Assembly (NCBI GenBank): GCA_028285345.1
Contig: JANQPT010000032.1
Coordinates: forward strand, 60,792-124,791
Source of the DNA: Planctomycetales bacterium
Lineage (GTDB): Bacteria > Planctomycetota > Planctomycetia > Planctomycetales > Planctomycetaceae
Reading direction: 5' to 3'
DNA: 64,000 nt
Every line of letters starts with the position of its first letter. Position 1 is the stretch's first letter. The position numbers were made by a program, and so were the translations under genes. Below the pieces are notes generated by a model. It saw only the letters and a program-made list of their open reading frames with translations, ran no database searches and was not told the DNA's origin. Below, one piece after another: positions 56,583-64,000 of the stretch.

Positions 56583-56725
56583 TTTCCGCGTAAACTGTCG
56601 AATCTCTCAAATGCCAATTGGCCGCAGTGTAGTACATCGACCCAGGCAAAGGGGCGACAACGACTCCGAAAACTGACGCGATGGAGTCGATCTCCAACAG
56701 TAAACTTCTCAAGAGCTGAGCAGCG

Positions 56726-56755
56726 TTTCTCTGTGACTTCTGTGCACTCTGTGGC
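56726..56755. repeat. CACAGAG-type dispersed repeat, single unit
   Basis: Reads TTTCTCTGTGACTTCTGTGC then ACTCTGTGGC; its reverse complement begins GCCACAGAGTGCACAGA. Confidence 0.5.
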
Positions 56756-56761
56756 AGAATC

Positions 56762-57922
56762 CTAACCGCGGCAATAGTTGCCGCCGGGGAAGCGGCGGAC
56801 CATGCGCTTCATCTCCAAGACGGTCAACGTGGAGAGGATCCGCGAGTGCTCGAGGTCGGCCTCCCGCAGAATCGCATCGATATGCACCGGTTCGCGGGGA
56901 ATCAGGTTGAGAACGTGCCGTTCCTGGTCGCTGAGGGTTAATTCGCGCGGGCTGTGAATCTCTTCTCGTTCCACAAGCGACTCCGTCGCATCTGCTGCGG
57001 CCGCGGGCTGAGAAATTGGGACCGGTTCTGAGAGCGGACCGAGTTCGTCTAACACGTCGTCGACGCCGGTGATCAATTTCGCGCCGTCGCGAATCAGATC
57101 GTGGCAGCCCTGGTGTCCGCGCGAATCGACGGGACCGGGCAACGCGAAGACTTCGCGGTTTTGGTCGATGGCGTGCCGCGCGGTGTGAAGCGCGCCGCTC
57201 TTCCGAGAGGCTTCGATCACGATCACGCCCAGTGACAGGCCGCTGATGATGCGGTTGCGCTGCGGAAACAATCCGGCCAACGGCTTCTGGCCCAACGGAG
57301 ACTCGCTGACCAGCGCCCCTTGGGTGACGACGTCACGCGCCAAATCGGTATGCTCAGGGGGATAGATCTCGTCAATTCCGGTGGCCAATACCGCGATGGT
57401 GCGGCCGCCCGCCTGCAGTGCGCCCCGATGTGCCGAGCCGTCAATTCCGCGCGCGAGACCGCTGATGATCGTCATCCCCGCGCGGGCCAAGCCGCCGGCC
57501 AATTTCTCCGCTTGTTGCCGTCCGTAGTGCGAACAGCTACGCGATCCGACAATGGCGACCGACAGCGCATCACACGGTTCGAGCCGTCCCTGGCAATAGA
57601 GCACGGCCGGCGGGTCGGTCGTTTCTTTGAGCATACGAGGATAACAGTCCGCATCAACCGTCAACAGATCGACCCTCCGTTGACGGCAACGGGCGAGAGC
57701 GTTTTCCGCAGCGTCATCGCCGCGGGCAGCAAATAGTGCGGCGGCCACTTTGGGGCCGATGCCGGGAACGGCGCGGAGCATGTCGGGCGGCGCAGCCAGC
57801 ACCGCGCCGGGAGACCCGAATCGCTGCAGCAACTCCTGCTGCAGACGCGGACCGATCCCGCGCACGAGACTCAGCCGCAATGCATCAAGTAGTTGCTGGT
57901 TGTTGTGTGGGTCGCCAGTCAC
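56762..57922 (-). CDS. dprA: DNA processing protein DprA
   Basis: About 386 residues if the GTG at 57922 is used; the frame extends to an ATG at 58117 but that part overlaps the oppositely directed DUF1549 gene and is not DprA-like. Order: helix-hairpin-helix region (LVRGIGPRLQQELLQRFGSP, AVPGIGPKVAAALFAARG), the Rossmann-like core (AIVGSRSCSHYGRQQAEKLA, ISGLARGIDGSAHRGAL, FPQRNRIISGLSLGVIVIEA) and a C-terminal winged helix (HVLNLIPREPVHIDAILREA). DprA loads RecA on incoming single-stranded DNA during transformation. Confidence 0.9.
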   Translation of the reverse strand: MTGDPHNNQQLLDALRLSLVRGIGPRLQQELLQRFGSPGAVLAAPPDMLRAVPGIGPKVAAALFAARGDDAAENALARCRQRRVDLLTVDADCYPRMLKETTDPPAVLYCQGRLEPCDALSVAIVGSRSCSHYGRQQAEKLAGGLARAGMTIISGLARGIDGSAHRGALQAGGRTIAVLATGIDEIYPPEHTDLARDVVTQGALVSESPLGQKPLAGLFPQRNRIISGLSLGVIVIEASRKSGALHTARHAIDQNREVFALPGPVDSRGHQGCHDLIRDGAKLITGVDDVLDELGPLSEPVPISQPAAAADATESLVEREEIHSPRELTLSDQERHVLNLIPREPVHIDAILREADLEHSRILSTLTVLEMKRMVRRFPGGNYCRG

Positions 57923-58115
57923 GATGAGAAGCGCTTGAACCTTTGATGAGAGCGAATCGACGAGCGTGCGGCGCGCGAATACATCATAACAACTCCCGGC
58001 GCACACCGCGCAACAATTCGGCCCTTCCAGCGCAGTTGACGTGCCCGGCAGATAGCGTCGATAATGGAGTTCTCGCCGACGCATCACGAGCCGATTCTCC
58101 CTGCACGCCATATCC

Positions 58116-61100
58116 ATGCCAGTCCGAACGACCAGACGACAGTCTCCAATCTGTTCCTTGCGGATTCTGCAATGGATGTGTGTGGTTGCGCTGCTCTTTT
58201 CGGTAGAGACGATCGCATTCGCGAACGAACCGACCGCGGCAGAGCTGGAGTTTTTCGAGAAGAAGATCCGCCCCGTGCTCGCTGCGCACTGCTACAAGTG
58301 CCACGGACCCGACAAACAGGAAGGTGCATTGCGGCTCGACTCCCGCGTCGCGCTGATTGAAGGGGGCGACACCGGCGAAGCGATCGTGCCGGGCAAACCG
58401 GACGAGAGCCTGTTGATCGAAGCGATTCTCTACGGCGACGACGGCTACCAGATGCCGCCGTCCGGAAAACTGCCGCAGGAGATCATTAACAATCTGACGC
58501 GCTGGGTAAAGATCGGCGCCCCGTGGCCCAAGGAACAGGCGCCCGGCACCGTCAAACGTCAGGAGTTCAATCTGCAGGAGCGGGCAAAACACTGGTCGTT
58601 TCAACCACTGCAAAAAGTTGCCCCGCCACCGGTCATGGATGCCGGGTGGGCGTCGACCGACGTCGACCGGTTCATTCTGGCTCAACTCGAACAACGGAAT
58701 CTGAAACCGGCAATTCCGGCGGCTCGTCGATTGCTGATTCGCCGGTTGAATTTCGCCCTGATCGGCCTGCCCCCCACGGCGGAGGAAGTGCGAGCGTTCG
58801 TGGAAGACGATTCGCCCGAGGCGGTGGAAAAAGTTGTCGACCGTTTGTTGGCCTCGCCGCATTTCGGCGAGCGCTGGGGCCGGCATTGGCTCGACTTGGT
58901 GCGGTACGCCGAATCGCACGGCCACGAGTTCGATCATCCGATCCACCACGCCTGGCGGTATCGCGATTATGTGATCCGCGCGCTCAACGCCGACGTGCCG
59001 TACGATGATTTCGTCCGTGAGCAGATTGCGGGCGACTTATTGAACCAGCCGCGGCGGCATCCCACCGACGGCTATAACGAGTCGATCTTAGGGACCGGCT
59101 TTTGGTGGTTGGGCGAAGCCAATCATGCGCCGGTCGATGTGCGCGGCGATGAAGCGGGGCGAGTCGACAACCAGATTGACGTGATGACCAAGACGTTTCT
59201 GGGGGCGACGGTCGCCTGCGCCCGGTGCCACGATCACAAATTTGATCCAATTTCCACGAAAGACTACTACGCACTGGCCGGCTTTCTGCAGAGCTCGCGG
59301 CGGCAGTTTGCGGCATTGGATCCGCACGGCACGATCGGGGCGCACGTTGAGAAACTTACGATGCTCAGCGACCATGCGGAGGGCGTGCTGCCGCAGGTGA
59401 TCCCTACGTCGACGGAGTTTTCCGCCGATTCGTTCGCGCGCAATTTACACGCGGCGGTGGAGTTTTGTCGTCAAGATCCGCGTCCCGCGCATGAAGCCTT
59501 CGCGGCGGCCCGCCAATTGAAGTCTGAGCAATTCGCGCGCTGGGTGAAAGCAATCGAAACGTTGGATAAAGATGCCGCAGACGAGTCGTTGCAGTCGCTC
59601 AAATCGCTCAAGCGAAATCTCCAAAACCCGCAGTCGGTTGTTCCCGATTTGGCTCAGCGGGCCAAACACGCGGCCGACAATCTCGACCGCACAAAGCTGT
59701 TTACGGATTTCAACGGTGAGGACTTCGGGGACTGGTTCGCGACGGGCCACGCGTTTGGTAGCGGCCCGTCGCAGGCCAGCCAGTGGGACGCTGCCAGTCC
59801 CGCTGCCTGCCCCGCTCCGCCGGGAACGGCACACAGCGGCCGCTTAGCGGGCAAGCTTCAAGGCGTGCTCCGCTCGCCGACCTTTGAGATCACCGGCGAC
59901 CGTATCTTCTACCGCATGGCCGGCCGGGGCGGCACGATCCGCCTGATCATCGACGGCTACTTTATGGATGAGTTTAGCGCCCTGTTGTTCGGCGGCATGA
60001 AGTTCAAGGTCGACACAGAAGGCCGATTTGTTTGGCACACACAGAATGTGAGCAAGTATATTGGCCACCGCGCATACATCGAACTGATCGACGACGGTGA
60101 CGGCTATGTGGCGGTCGATGAGATTCGTTTGGGCAATGGAACCCTAAAACTGATTGATCCGCCCGATCCGCGATTGCTGGAGCGGCTGCGCCAAGAGGAG
60201 GATTCGACCGCTGAATCGATCTCCAGAGCACTTGCCGACCGGATGGCGGCCGCTCTGACACGTTGGCATCGCGGCGAAGCCGACGCATACGACCAGCGTC
60301 TGCTCGGCTGGGCCATGTCGCATGAGTTACTCGATGGATCGGCGGCGAAGCATGACGAATTCGTCAAACTTGACGCTCAACTCCGCGAATTGGGGAACGG
60401 TATTCCTGCCCCGCTGCCCGCGCTGGCAATCACGGTGGGGTCTGCGGAGGACGAGCGTATTCACATTCGCGGCAGCCATAAGAAACTGGGCGAGACGGTG
60501 CCGCGGCGTTTTCTGGAAGTGGTCTCGGGAGCGGATCAGCCGCCGATTGGCGACGCATGCGGACGGCTTGAACTGGCGGAGCAAATTGTCTCGCCCAAGA
60601 ATCCCTTGACTGCGCGAGTCATTGTGAACCGCGTCTGGCATCACTTGTTCGGCCGGGGGATAGTTGCGTCGGTCGATAACTTCGGCGTGCTGGGCCAGCG
60701 GCCGACGCATCCGGAACTGTTGGATTATCTAGCGGCGGAGTTTATGGCAGACGGTTGGTCGCTCAAACGGCTCATCCGGCGACTGGTGCTGACGCGGACG
60801 TATCAAATGACGAGCCACGCCGGGGACCCGGCGGCGGAGCGGGCCGATCCGGAGAATCTGTGGCTGCGCCGCATGCGGGTACGGCGGCTGGAAGGTGAAG
60901 TGATACGTGACGCGATGCTGGCCGTCTCGGGCCGGTTGGACCGCAAGATGTACGGCAATAGCATCCCGGTGCATTTGACGGCGTTCATGGAAGGACGGGG
61001 CCGGCCGAAAAAGAGCGGCCCGCTCGATGGCGCCGGCCGCCGATCAATCTACATCCGCGTCAACCGCAATTTTCTCTCGCCGATGATGTTGGCTTTTGAC

Positions 61101-61439
61101 ACACCGATTCCATTCAGCACCGTCGGCCGGCGGACGCGGTCAAACGTGCCGGCGCAGGGACTGATCTTGATGAACGATCCGTTTGTGAAACAGCAGGCGG
61201 AACTGTGGGCGAGGCAACTGATTGAAACTGAATCGGATCCGCGCGGGCGCATCGCGACGATGTATGAAGCGGCGTTCGCCCGCCGACCATCCACAGAGGA
61301 AATTGATGCCGCGATCGCATTTCTCGAAACCCAGTCCGCCACTCATGGCGATGGTGTCGAATTCAGTAATGACCGCCGCGTCTGGGCCGATCTGTGCCAC
61401 GTTCTGTTCACATTGAAAGAATTTACATTCGTCGAGTAA
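58116..61439 (+). CDS. PSCyt1/DUF1549/DUF1553 domain haem-containing protein
   Basis: 1107 residues. A membrane or signal segment (LRILQWMCVVALLFSV, about 15-35) is followed by a planctomycete cytochrome c-like domain with a haem motif C59-Y-K-C62-H63 and MPPSGKLP at the methionine side. DUF1549 (about 185-390; FILAQLEQRNLKPAIPAARR and GERWGRHWLDLVRYAESHG) follows, then a middle carbohydrate-binding-like region (TDFNGEDFGDWFATGHAFG, about 530-690) and DUF1553 near the C-terminus (NRVWHHLFGRGIVASVDNFG, NVPAQGLILMNDPFV). The family is abundant in planctomycetes and thought to act in polysaccharide breakdown with the following DUF1501 protein. The start codon overlaps the region of the long dprA frame. 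Confidence 0.93.
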   Translation: MPVRTTRRQSPICSLRILQWMCVVALLFSVETIAFANEPTAAELEFFEKKIRPVLAAHCYKCHGPDKQEGALRLDSRVALIEGGDTGEAIVPGKPDESLLIEAILYGDDGYQMPPSGKLPQEIINNLTRWVKIGAPWPKEQAPGTVKRQEFNLQERAKHWSFQPLQKVAPPPVMDAGWASTDVDRFILAQLEQRNLKPAIPAARRLLIRRLNFALIGLPPTAEEVRAFVEDDSPEAVEKVVDRLLASPHFGERWGRHWLDLVRYAESHGHEFDHPIHHAWRYRDYVIRALNADVPYDDFVREQIAGDLLNQPRRHPTDGYNESILGTGFWWLGEANHAPVDVRGDEAGRVDNQIDVMTKTFLGATVACARCHDHKFDPISTKDYYALAGFLQSSRRQFAALDPHGTIGAHVEKLTMLSDHAEGVLPQVIPTSTEFSADSFARNLHAAVEFCRQDPRPAHEAFAAARQLKSEQFARWVKAIETLDKDAADESLQSLKSLKRNLQNPQSVVPDLAQRAKHAADNLDRTKLFTDFNGEDFGDWFATGHAFGSGPSQASQWDAASPAACPAPPGTAHSGRLAGKLQGVLRSPTFEITGDRIFYRMAGRGGTIRLIIDGYFMDEFSALLFGGMKFKVDTEGRFVWHTQNVSKYIGHRAYIELIDDGDGYVAVDEIRLGNGTLKLIDPPDPRLLERLRQEEDSTAESISRALADRMAAALTRWHRGEADAYDQRLLGWAMSHELLDGSAAKHDEFVKLDAQLRELGNGIPAPLPALAITVGSAEDERIHIRGSHKKLGETVPRRFLEVVSGADQPPIGDACGRLELAEQIVSPKNPLTARVIVNRVWHHLFGRGIVASVDNFGVLGQRPTHPELLDYLAAEFMADGWSLKRLIRRLVLTRTYQMTSHAGDPAAERADPENLWLRRMRVRRLEGEVIRDAMLAVSGRLDRKMYGNSIPVHLTAFMEGRGRPKKSGPLDGAGRRSIYIRVNRNFLSPMMLAFDTPIPFSTVGRRTRSNVPAQGLILMNDPFVKQQAELWARQLIETESDPRGRIATMYEAAFARRPSTEEIDAAIAFLETQSATHGDGVEFSNDRRVWADLCHVLFTLKEFTFVE

Positions 61440-61453
61440 CCTGCCGAATCACC

Positions 61454-62887
61454 ATGCCACATTGCCGCCAATTTATTGACCAGCCGCTCGATCGCCGCGA
61501 AATGCTCTTGCGCTGCGCCAACGGTTTCGGCGCCGTGGCACTGTCGGCGCTGTTGGCTGACGGGATCCGGGCCAATGAAAAGGAGCAGAATCCCTTTGCG
61601 CCGTCGCCGCCCCATTTTGCGCCGCGGGCCAAGAGCGTGATTTTCTTGTACATGGACGGCGGGCCGTCGCAGGTCGATACGTTTGATCCCAAACCGGCAC
61701 TGGATGAGCACGACGGCAAAGATCCGCATTCCATTCTCAAAGTCGAGCCGACGCAATTCGACGCGGTCGGCAAGGTGATGCGGTCGCCTTGGAAATTCAA
61801 ACAGCATGGCGAGAGCGGGCTGCCGGTGAGCGAATTGTTTCCGCACCTCGCTGAACACATGGACGATCTGTGCGTGATCAATTCCATGGTGGCTCAGTTC
61901 CCCGAGCACACCAACGCGAACTATTTTTTGCACACCGGGCATGGAATTCAGGGCCGGCCCAGCATGGGCGCCTGGGCGAGTTACGGGTTGGGCAGCGAGA
62001 ATCAGAATCTACCCGGATTCGTCGTGCTCAACGGCGGGCTGATTCCGCCAGGCGGGCTGGATTGTTTCAACAGCGGGTTTCTGCCGGCAACCTATCAAGG
62101 CTCGATCTTCAAGCCGAGCAATCCGCCGGTGGCCAACATTCGGCCTTCCGAAAAGACATCACGCCAGCAGCAAAACAAGATCGCGCTGATGCGGCGGTTG
62201 GATGCACGAACCGTCGCACGCGTCGGCAGAATCGACGCCTTGGAATCCGCGATCGCCAATTACGAATTGGCCTACCGCATGCAGATGGCTGTGCCGGAGT
62301 TGATGGACCTCAGCGGCGAAACCGAAGCGACGCAAAAGTTGTACGGCGTGGATCAGGATTACAAGCCGACACAGATCTTCGCAGCGCAGTGTTTGATCGC
62401 CCGTCGATTGGTGGAACGAGGCGTGCGGTTTATCGAGTTGACCTGCCCGAACTGCGGAGGTGACCGTTGGGATCAGCACAACGACCTCAAAAACGGCCAC
62501 GAAAACAACGCCCGCGCCACTGACCGTCCGATCGCCGGATTGTTGGCCGATCTCAAAGCGCGGGGACTGTTGGATCAAACGCTGGTTGTCTGGTCAGGCG
62601 AATTCGGCAGAACGCCCTTTGCACAGGGCAAAAACGGCCGCGATCACAATCCGCAGGGGTTTTCGATCTGGATGGCCGGCGGGGGGATCAAGGGCGGAAT
62701 CCGGTATGGTGCCACCGACGAATTTGGTTATCATGCCGTCGAAAATCGGGTCGAGATCTACGACTTGCACGCCACGATGCTGCATCTACTCGGAATGGAC
62801 CATGAGCGGCTCACGTTCCGCTTCTCCGGCCGAGACATGCGGCTGACCGACGTCCACGGTCACGTGCTGCACGAGATCTTGGCTTGA
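61454..62887 (+). CDS. DUF1501 family protein
   Basis: 477 residues from the ATG at 61454 (MPHCRQFIDQPLDRREMLLR). A twin-arginine-like signal (DRREMLLRCANGFGAVALSA) leads into an alkaline-phosphatase-superfamily-like fold: AKSVIFLYMDGGPSQVDTFD, VVWSGEFGRTPFAQGKNGRD and HNPQGFSIWMAGGGIKGG. The family is sulfatase-related; catalytic residues are not settled. It starts 14 bases after the DUF1549/DUF1553 gene, the usual pairing, so the two are an operon. Confidence 0.93.
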   Translation: MPHCRQFIDQPLDRREMLLRCANGFGAVALSALLADGIRANEKEQNPFAPSPPHFAPRAKSVIFLYMDGGPSQVDTFDPKPALDEHDGKDPHSILKVEPTQFDAVGKVMRSPWKFKQHGESGLPVSELFPHLAEHMDDLCVINSMVAQFPEHTNANYFLHTGHGIQGRPSMGAWASYGLGSENQNLPGFVVLNGGLIPPGGLDCFNSGFLPATYQGSIFKPSNPPVANIRPSEKTSRQQQNKIALMRRLDARTVARVGRIDALESAIANYELAYRMQMAVPELMDLSGETEATQKLYGVDQDYKPTQIFAAQCLIARRLVERGVRFIELTCPNCGGDRWDQHNDLKNGHENNARATDRPIAGLLADLKARGLLDQTLVVWSGEFGRTPFAQGKNGRDHNPQGFSIWMAGGGIKGGIRYGATDEFGYHAVENRVEIYDLHATMLHLLGMDHERLTFRFSGRDMRLTDVHGHVLHEILA

Positions 62888-63161
62888 GTTAGGTCACGAA
62901 TCCCCACGCGTTTTTGTGACGAATGGAGAAGCCACGAATCGCACGAATCTACACGAATTAATTCAAGGAGTCACCGTCGTCCACATTGATAAAGATTGCA
63001 TGAGAATCGTGCCGGCACCAGAGCTAATCTTCCGAAGACCGAAAGCAATACCAAAAACCATACAAATTGGCGCAGATTGTGCGCAAGTGATTTTATTCGT
63101 GTAGATTCGTGAAATTCGTGGCAAAATCCTGTGGACAACTAGAACCTAGGGCCAAGAATCA
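62888..63161. other. Intergenic region upstream of the GxxExxY gene
   Basis: Contains two 28-bp repeat units facing each other (62931-62958 and 63095-63122) and no gene. Confidence 0.5.
62931..63122. repeat. Inverted pair of CCACGAATC-type repeats upstream of the GxxExxY gene
   Basis: Unit 62931-62958 begins GCCACGAATCGCACGAATC and continues TACACGAAT. Unit 63095-63122 is its inverse; 26 of 28 bases match. 136 bases lie between them. The same unit occurs twice downstream of the gene. Confidence 0.7.
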
Positions 63162-63542
63162 ATGAAGTCGGACGTGCTTTACAAGGATGAAAGCTACCGA
63201 ATCGTTGGTGCATGTATGGAAGTCTACAACCAGATGGGTTTTGGCTTCCTCGAAGCGGTCTATCAGGAATGCCTCGAATACGAATTCGCAGATCGCGAGA
63301 TTCCGTTCCAGTCGCAGGAACAGTTGACGCTTCGATTCAAAGATCGGACTCTTCAGGCCGCCTATATCCCTGATTTTGTCTGCTTCAATAGAATAATAGT
63401 TGAGATCAAAGGCGTCGCCGATTTAGCCGACCATCACCGGTCACAAGTTCTGAACTACCTGAAGGCAACCGGAATCAAGCTGGGGCTACTCGTCAACTTT
63501 GGGAATCAAAACAAACTGCAGTACGAACGACTTCTTTTTTGA
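63162..63542 (+). CDS. GxxExxY family protein (PD-(D/E)xK-like)
   Basis: 126 residues. The family motif G28-F-L-E31-A-V-Y34 lies in MGFGFLEAVYQECLEYE. A nuclease-like core follows: D71 in IPDFV and E81-I-K83 in IVEIK, matching the PD-(D/E)xK pattern, then a helical end. Members are widespread in planctomycetes and some other bacteria, without established function. The gene is bracketed by four copies of a 28-bp repeat, two before and two after, arranged as inverted pairs; its codon and base composition is lower in GC than that of its neighbours. These features suggest a mobile cassette, though no transposase is present. Confidence 0.85.
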   Translation: MKSDVLYKDESYRIVGACMEVYNQMGFGFLEAVYQECLEYEFADREIPFQSQEQLTLRFKDRTLQAAYIPDFVCFNRIIVEIKGVADLADHHRSQVLNYLKATGIKLGLLVNFGNQNKLQYERLLF

Positions 63543-63556
63543 GAAGAAAATCAAAG

Positions 63557-63626
63557 GCCACGAATCGCACCAATCTACACAAATTCTTCTGAATATTCAT
63601 TCGTGTCGATTCGTGAGAATCGTGGC
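63557..63626. repeat. Inverted pair of CCACGAATC-type repeats downstream of the GxxExxY gene
   Basis: Unit 63557-63584 begins GCCACGAATCGCACCAATC; unit 63599-63626 is the inverse, GCCACGATTCTCACGAATC on the other strand. With 14 bases between them they form a long hairpin, starting 15 bases past the gene's stop. Confidence 0.7.
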
Positions 63627-63656
63627 AAAAACACCGAACAACACGGAGGTAAATCG

Positions 63657-64000
63657 GTGAATCGTGACGAATGGATTCGGCGGCTGCCGTGGACCATCGT
63701 CTTCTGCACGGTGTCGTTGGCGGTCTGCGGGCTGTCGGGGATTGCCCACGGCGATGCGCTCTCCGGACGGGGCGATTTCTTTGATCGGCAACTGGTCTGG
63801 CTGGTGTTGTCGATCCCGGCGATGTTCGCTGCGACACTGGTGCCGTACCACGCCTTCAAGCGGAATAGCTATCTGATCTTTGGGATGAGCCTGCTGTTGT
63901 TGGCGGCGGTCTATTTCTTTCCGGCGCGCAACGGCTCGCACCGCTGGGTTCCGCTGGGCTTGATGAACTTTCAGCCGTCGGAATTGGCCAAGCTGGCGTA
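63657..64000 (+). CDS. rodA: RodA/FtsW family protein, 3'-partial
   Basis: 114 codons from the GTG at 63657, running off the right edge; GGAGG is 7 bases upstream. Hydrophobic segments PWTIVFCTVSLAVCGLSGIA, LVWLVLSIPAMFAATLVP and YLIFGMSLLLLAAVYFFPA are the first membrane helices. GSHRWVPLGLMNFQPSELAK is the SEDS-family signature that precedes the fourth helix. SEDS proteins polymerise peptidoglycan (RodA) or act in division (FtsW); the GxxRWxxLG..xxQPSE form fits RodA a little better. Confidence 0.85.
   Translation, partial: MNRDEWIRRLPWTIVFCTVSLAVCGLSGIAHGDALSGRGDFFDRQLVWLVLSIPAMFAATLVPYHAFKRNSYLIFGMSLLLLAAVYFFPARNGSHRWVPLGLMNFQPSELAKLA

Noticed and set aside
57923..58117. Upstream extension of the dprA frame
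   Set aside because: It overlaps the start of the DUF1549/DUF1553 gene and is Cys/Arg-rich without DprA similarity.
27..64000. CRISPR arrays, rRNA and tRNA genes
   Set aside because: No regular direct-repeat/spacer arrays or RNA-gene signatures were seen; the repeats present are short palindromes or inverted pairs.

Overview
The window looks like chromosomal DNA of a planctomycete, probably order Planctomycetales; I cannot fix the genus. The pointers are a PSCyt1/DUF1549/DUF1553 haem protein followed by a DUF1501 protein, an ECF sigma factor next to a membrane Ser/Thr kinase, a PEP-CTERM protein, Tat-exported oxidoreductase-like proteins, a GxxExxY protein surrounded by short interspersed repeats, and moderately high GC with many small palindromes between genes. 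No rRNA, tRNA, CRISPR array, intact transposase or prophage was seen.

Layout. 0-2.3 kb: the 3' part of a CitG-like gene with an unusual added tail, a 6-pyruvoyl-tetrahydropterin synthase-like gene (together suggestive of pterin-linked C1 cofactor synthesis), and a small exported coiled-coil protein. 2.4-6 kb: three tandem ECF sigma-factor copies, of which only the middle one is complete, then a kinase. 6-16 kb: metabolism (enolase-superfamily protein, glgC, SDR, Tat-exported enolase-superfamily protein, purB, transaldolase, metG) and a PEP-CTERM protein. 16.5-19 kb: a low-density accessory stretch with two tandem copies of an unknown gene and a frameshifted nucleoside deoxyribosyltransferase-like gene. 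19-27.6 kb: a secreted three-repeat protein, lhr, an MBL hydrolase, a DUF423 membrane protein and a DJ-1/PfpI protein. 27.8-35.3 kb: a FecR-like membrane protein, a STAS protein, sucA and a prepilin-peptidase-like protein with altered catalytic positions. 35-41.3 kb: two secreted unknowns, a prenyltransferase-like repeat protein and a btaA remnant. 41.5-46.7 kb: a double-CDGSH/glutamate-synthase-like fusion beneath asnB, and an oleA homologue. 47-54.5 kb: nfo, an HDOD protein, a short signal-peptide ORF, a Gly/Tyr-rich exported protein, a DUF3500 protein and a TIM-barrel epimerase-like protein. 54.5-58 kb: DoxX, pirin and MarR, with palindromic candidate operators, and dprA. 58-64 kb: the DUF1549/DUF1553 and DUF1501 pair, the repeat-bracketed GxxExxY gene and the start of rodA/ftsW.

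No gene set here is an obvious new multi-gene system. The most interesting non-ordinary signals are REP/REPIN-like paired palindromes with 5' GTAG (about 932-1000 and 51267-51340, the second pair differing by compensatory changes), the GxxExxY gene bracketed by 28-bp repeats, the split sigma-factor copies around an intact one, and the double-CDGSH fusion next to asnB. All functional statements rest on motif recognition from the translated sequence; no database search was run.
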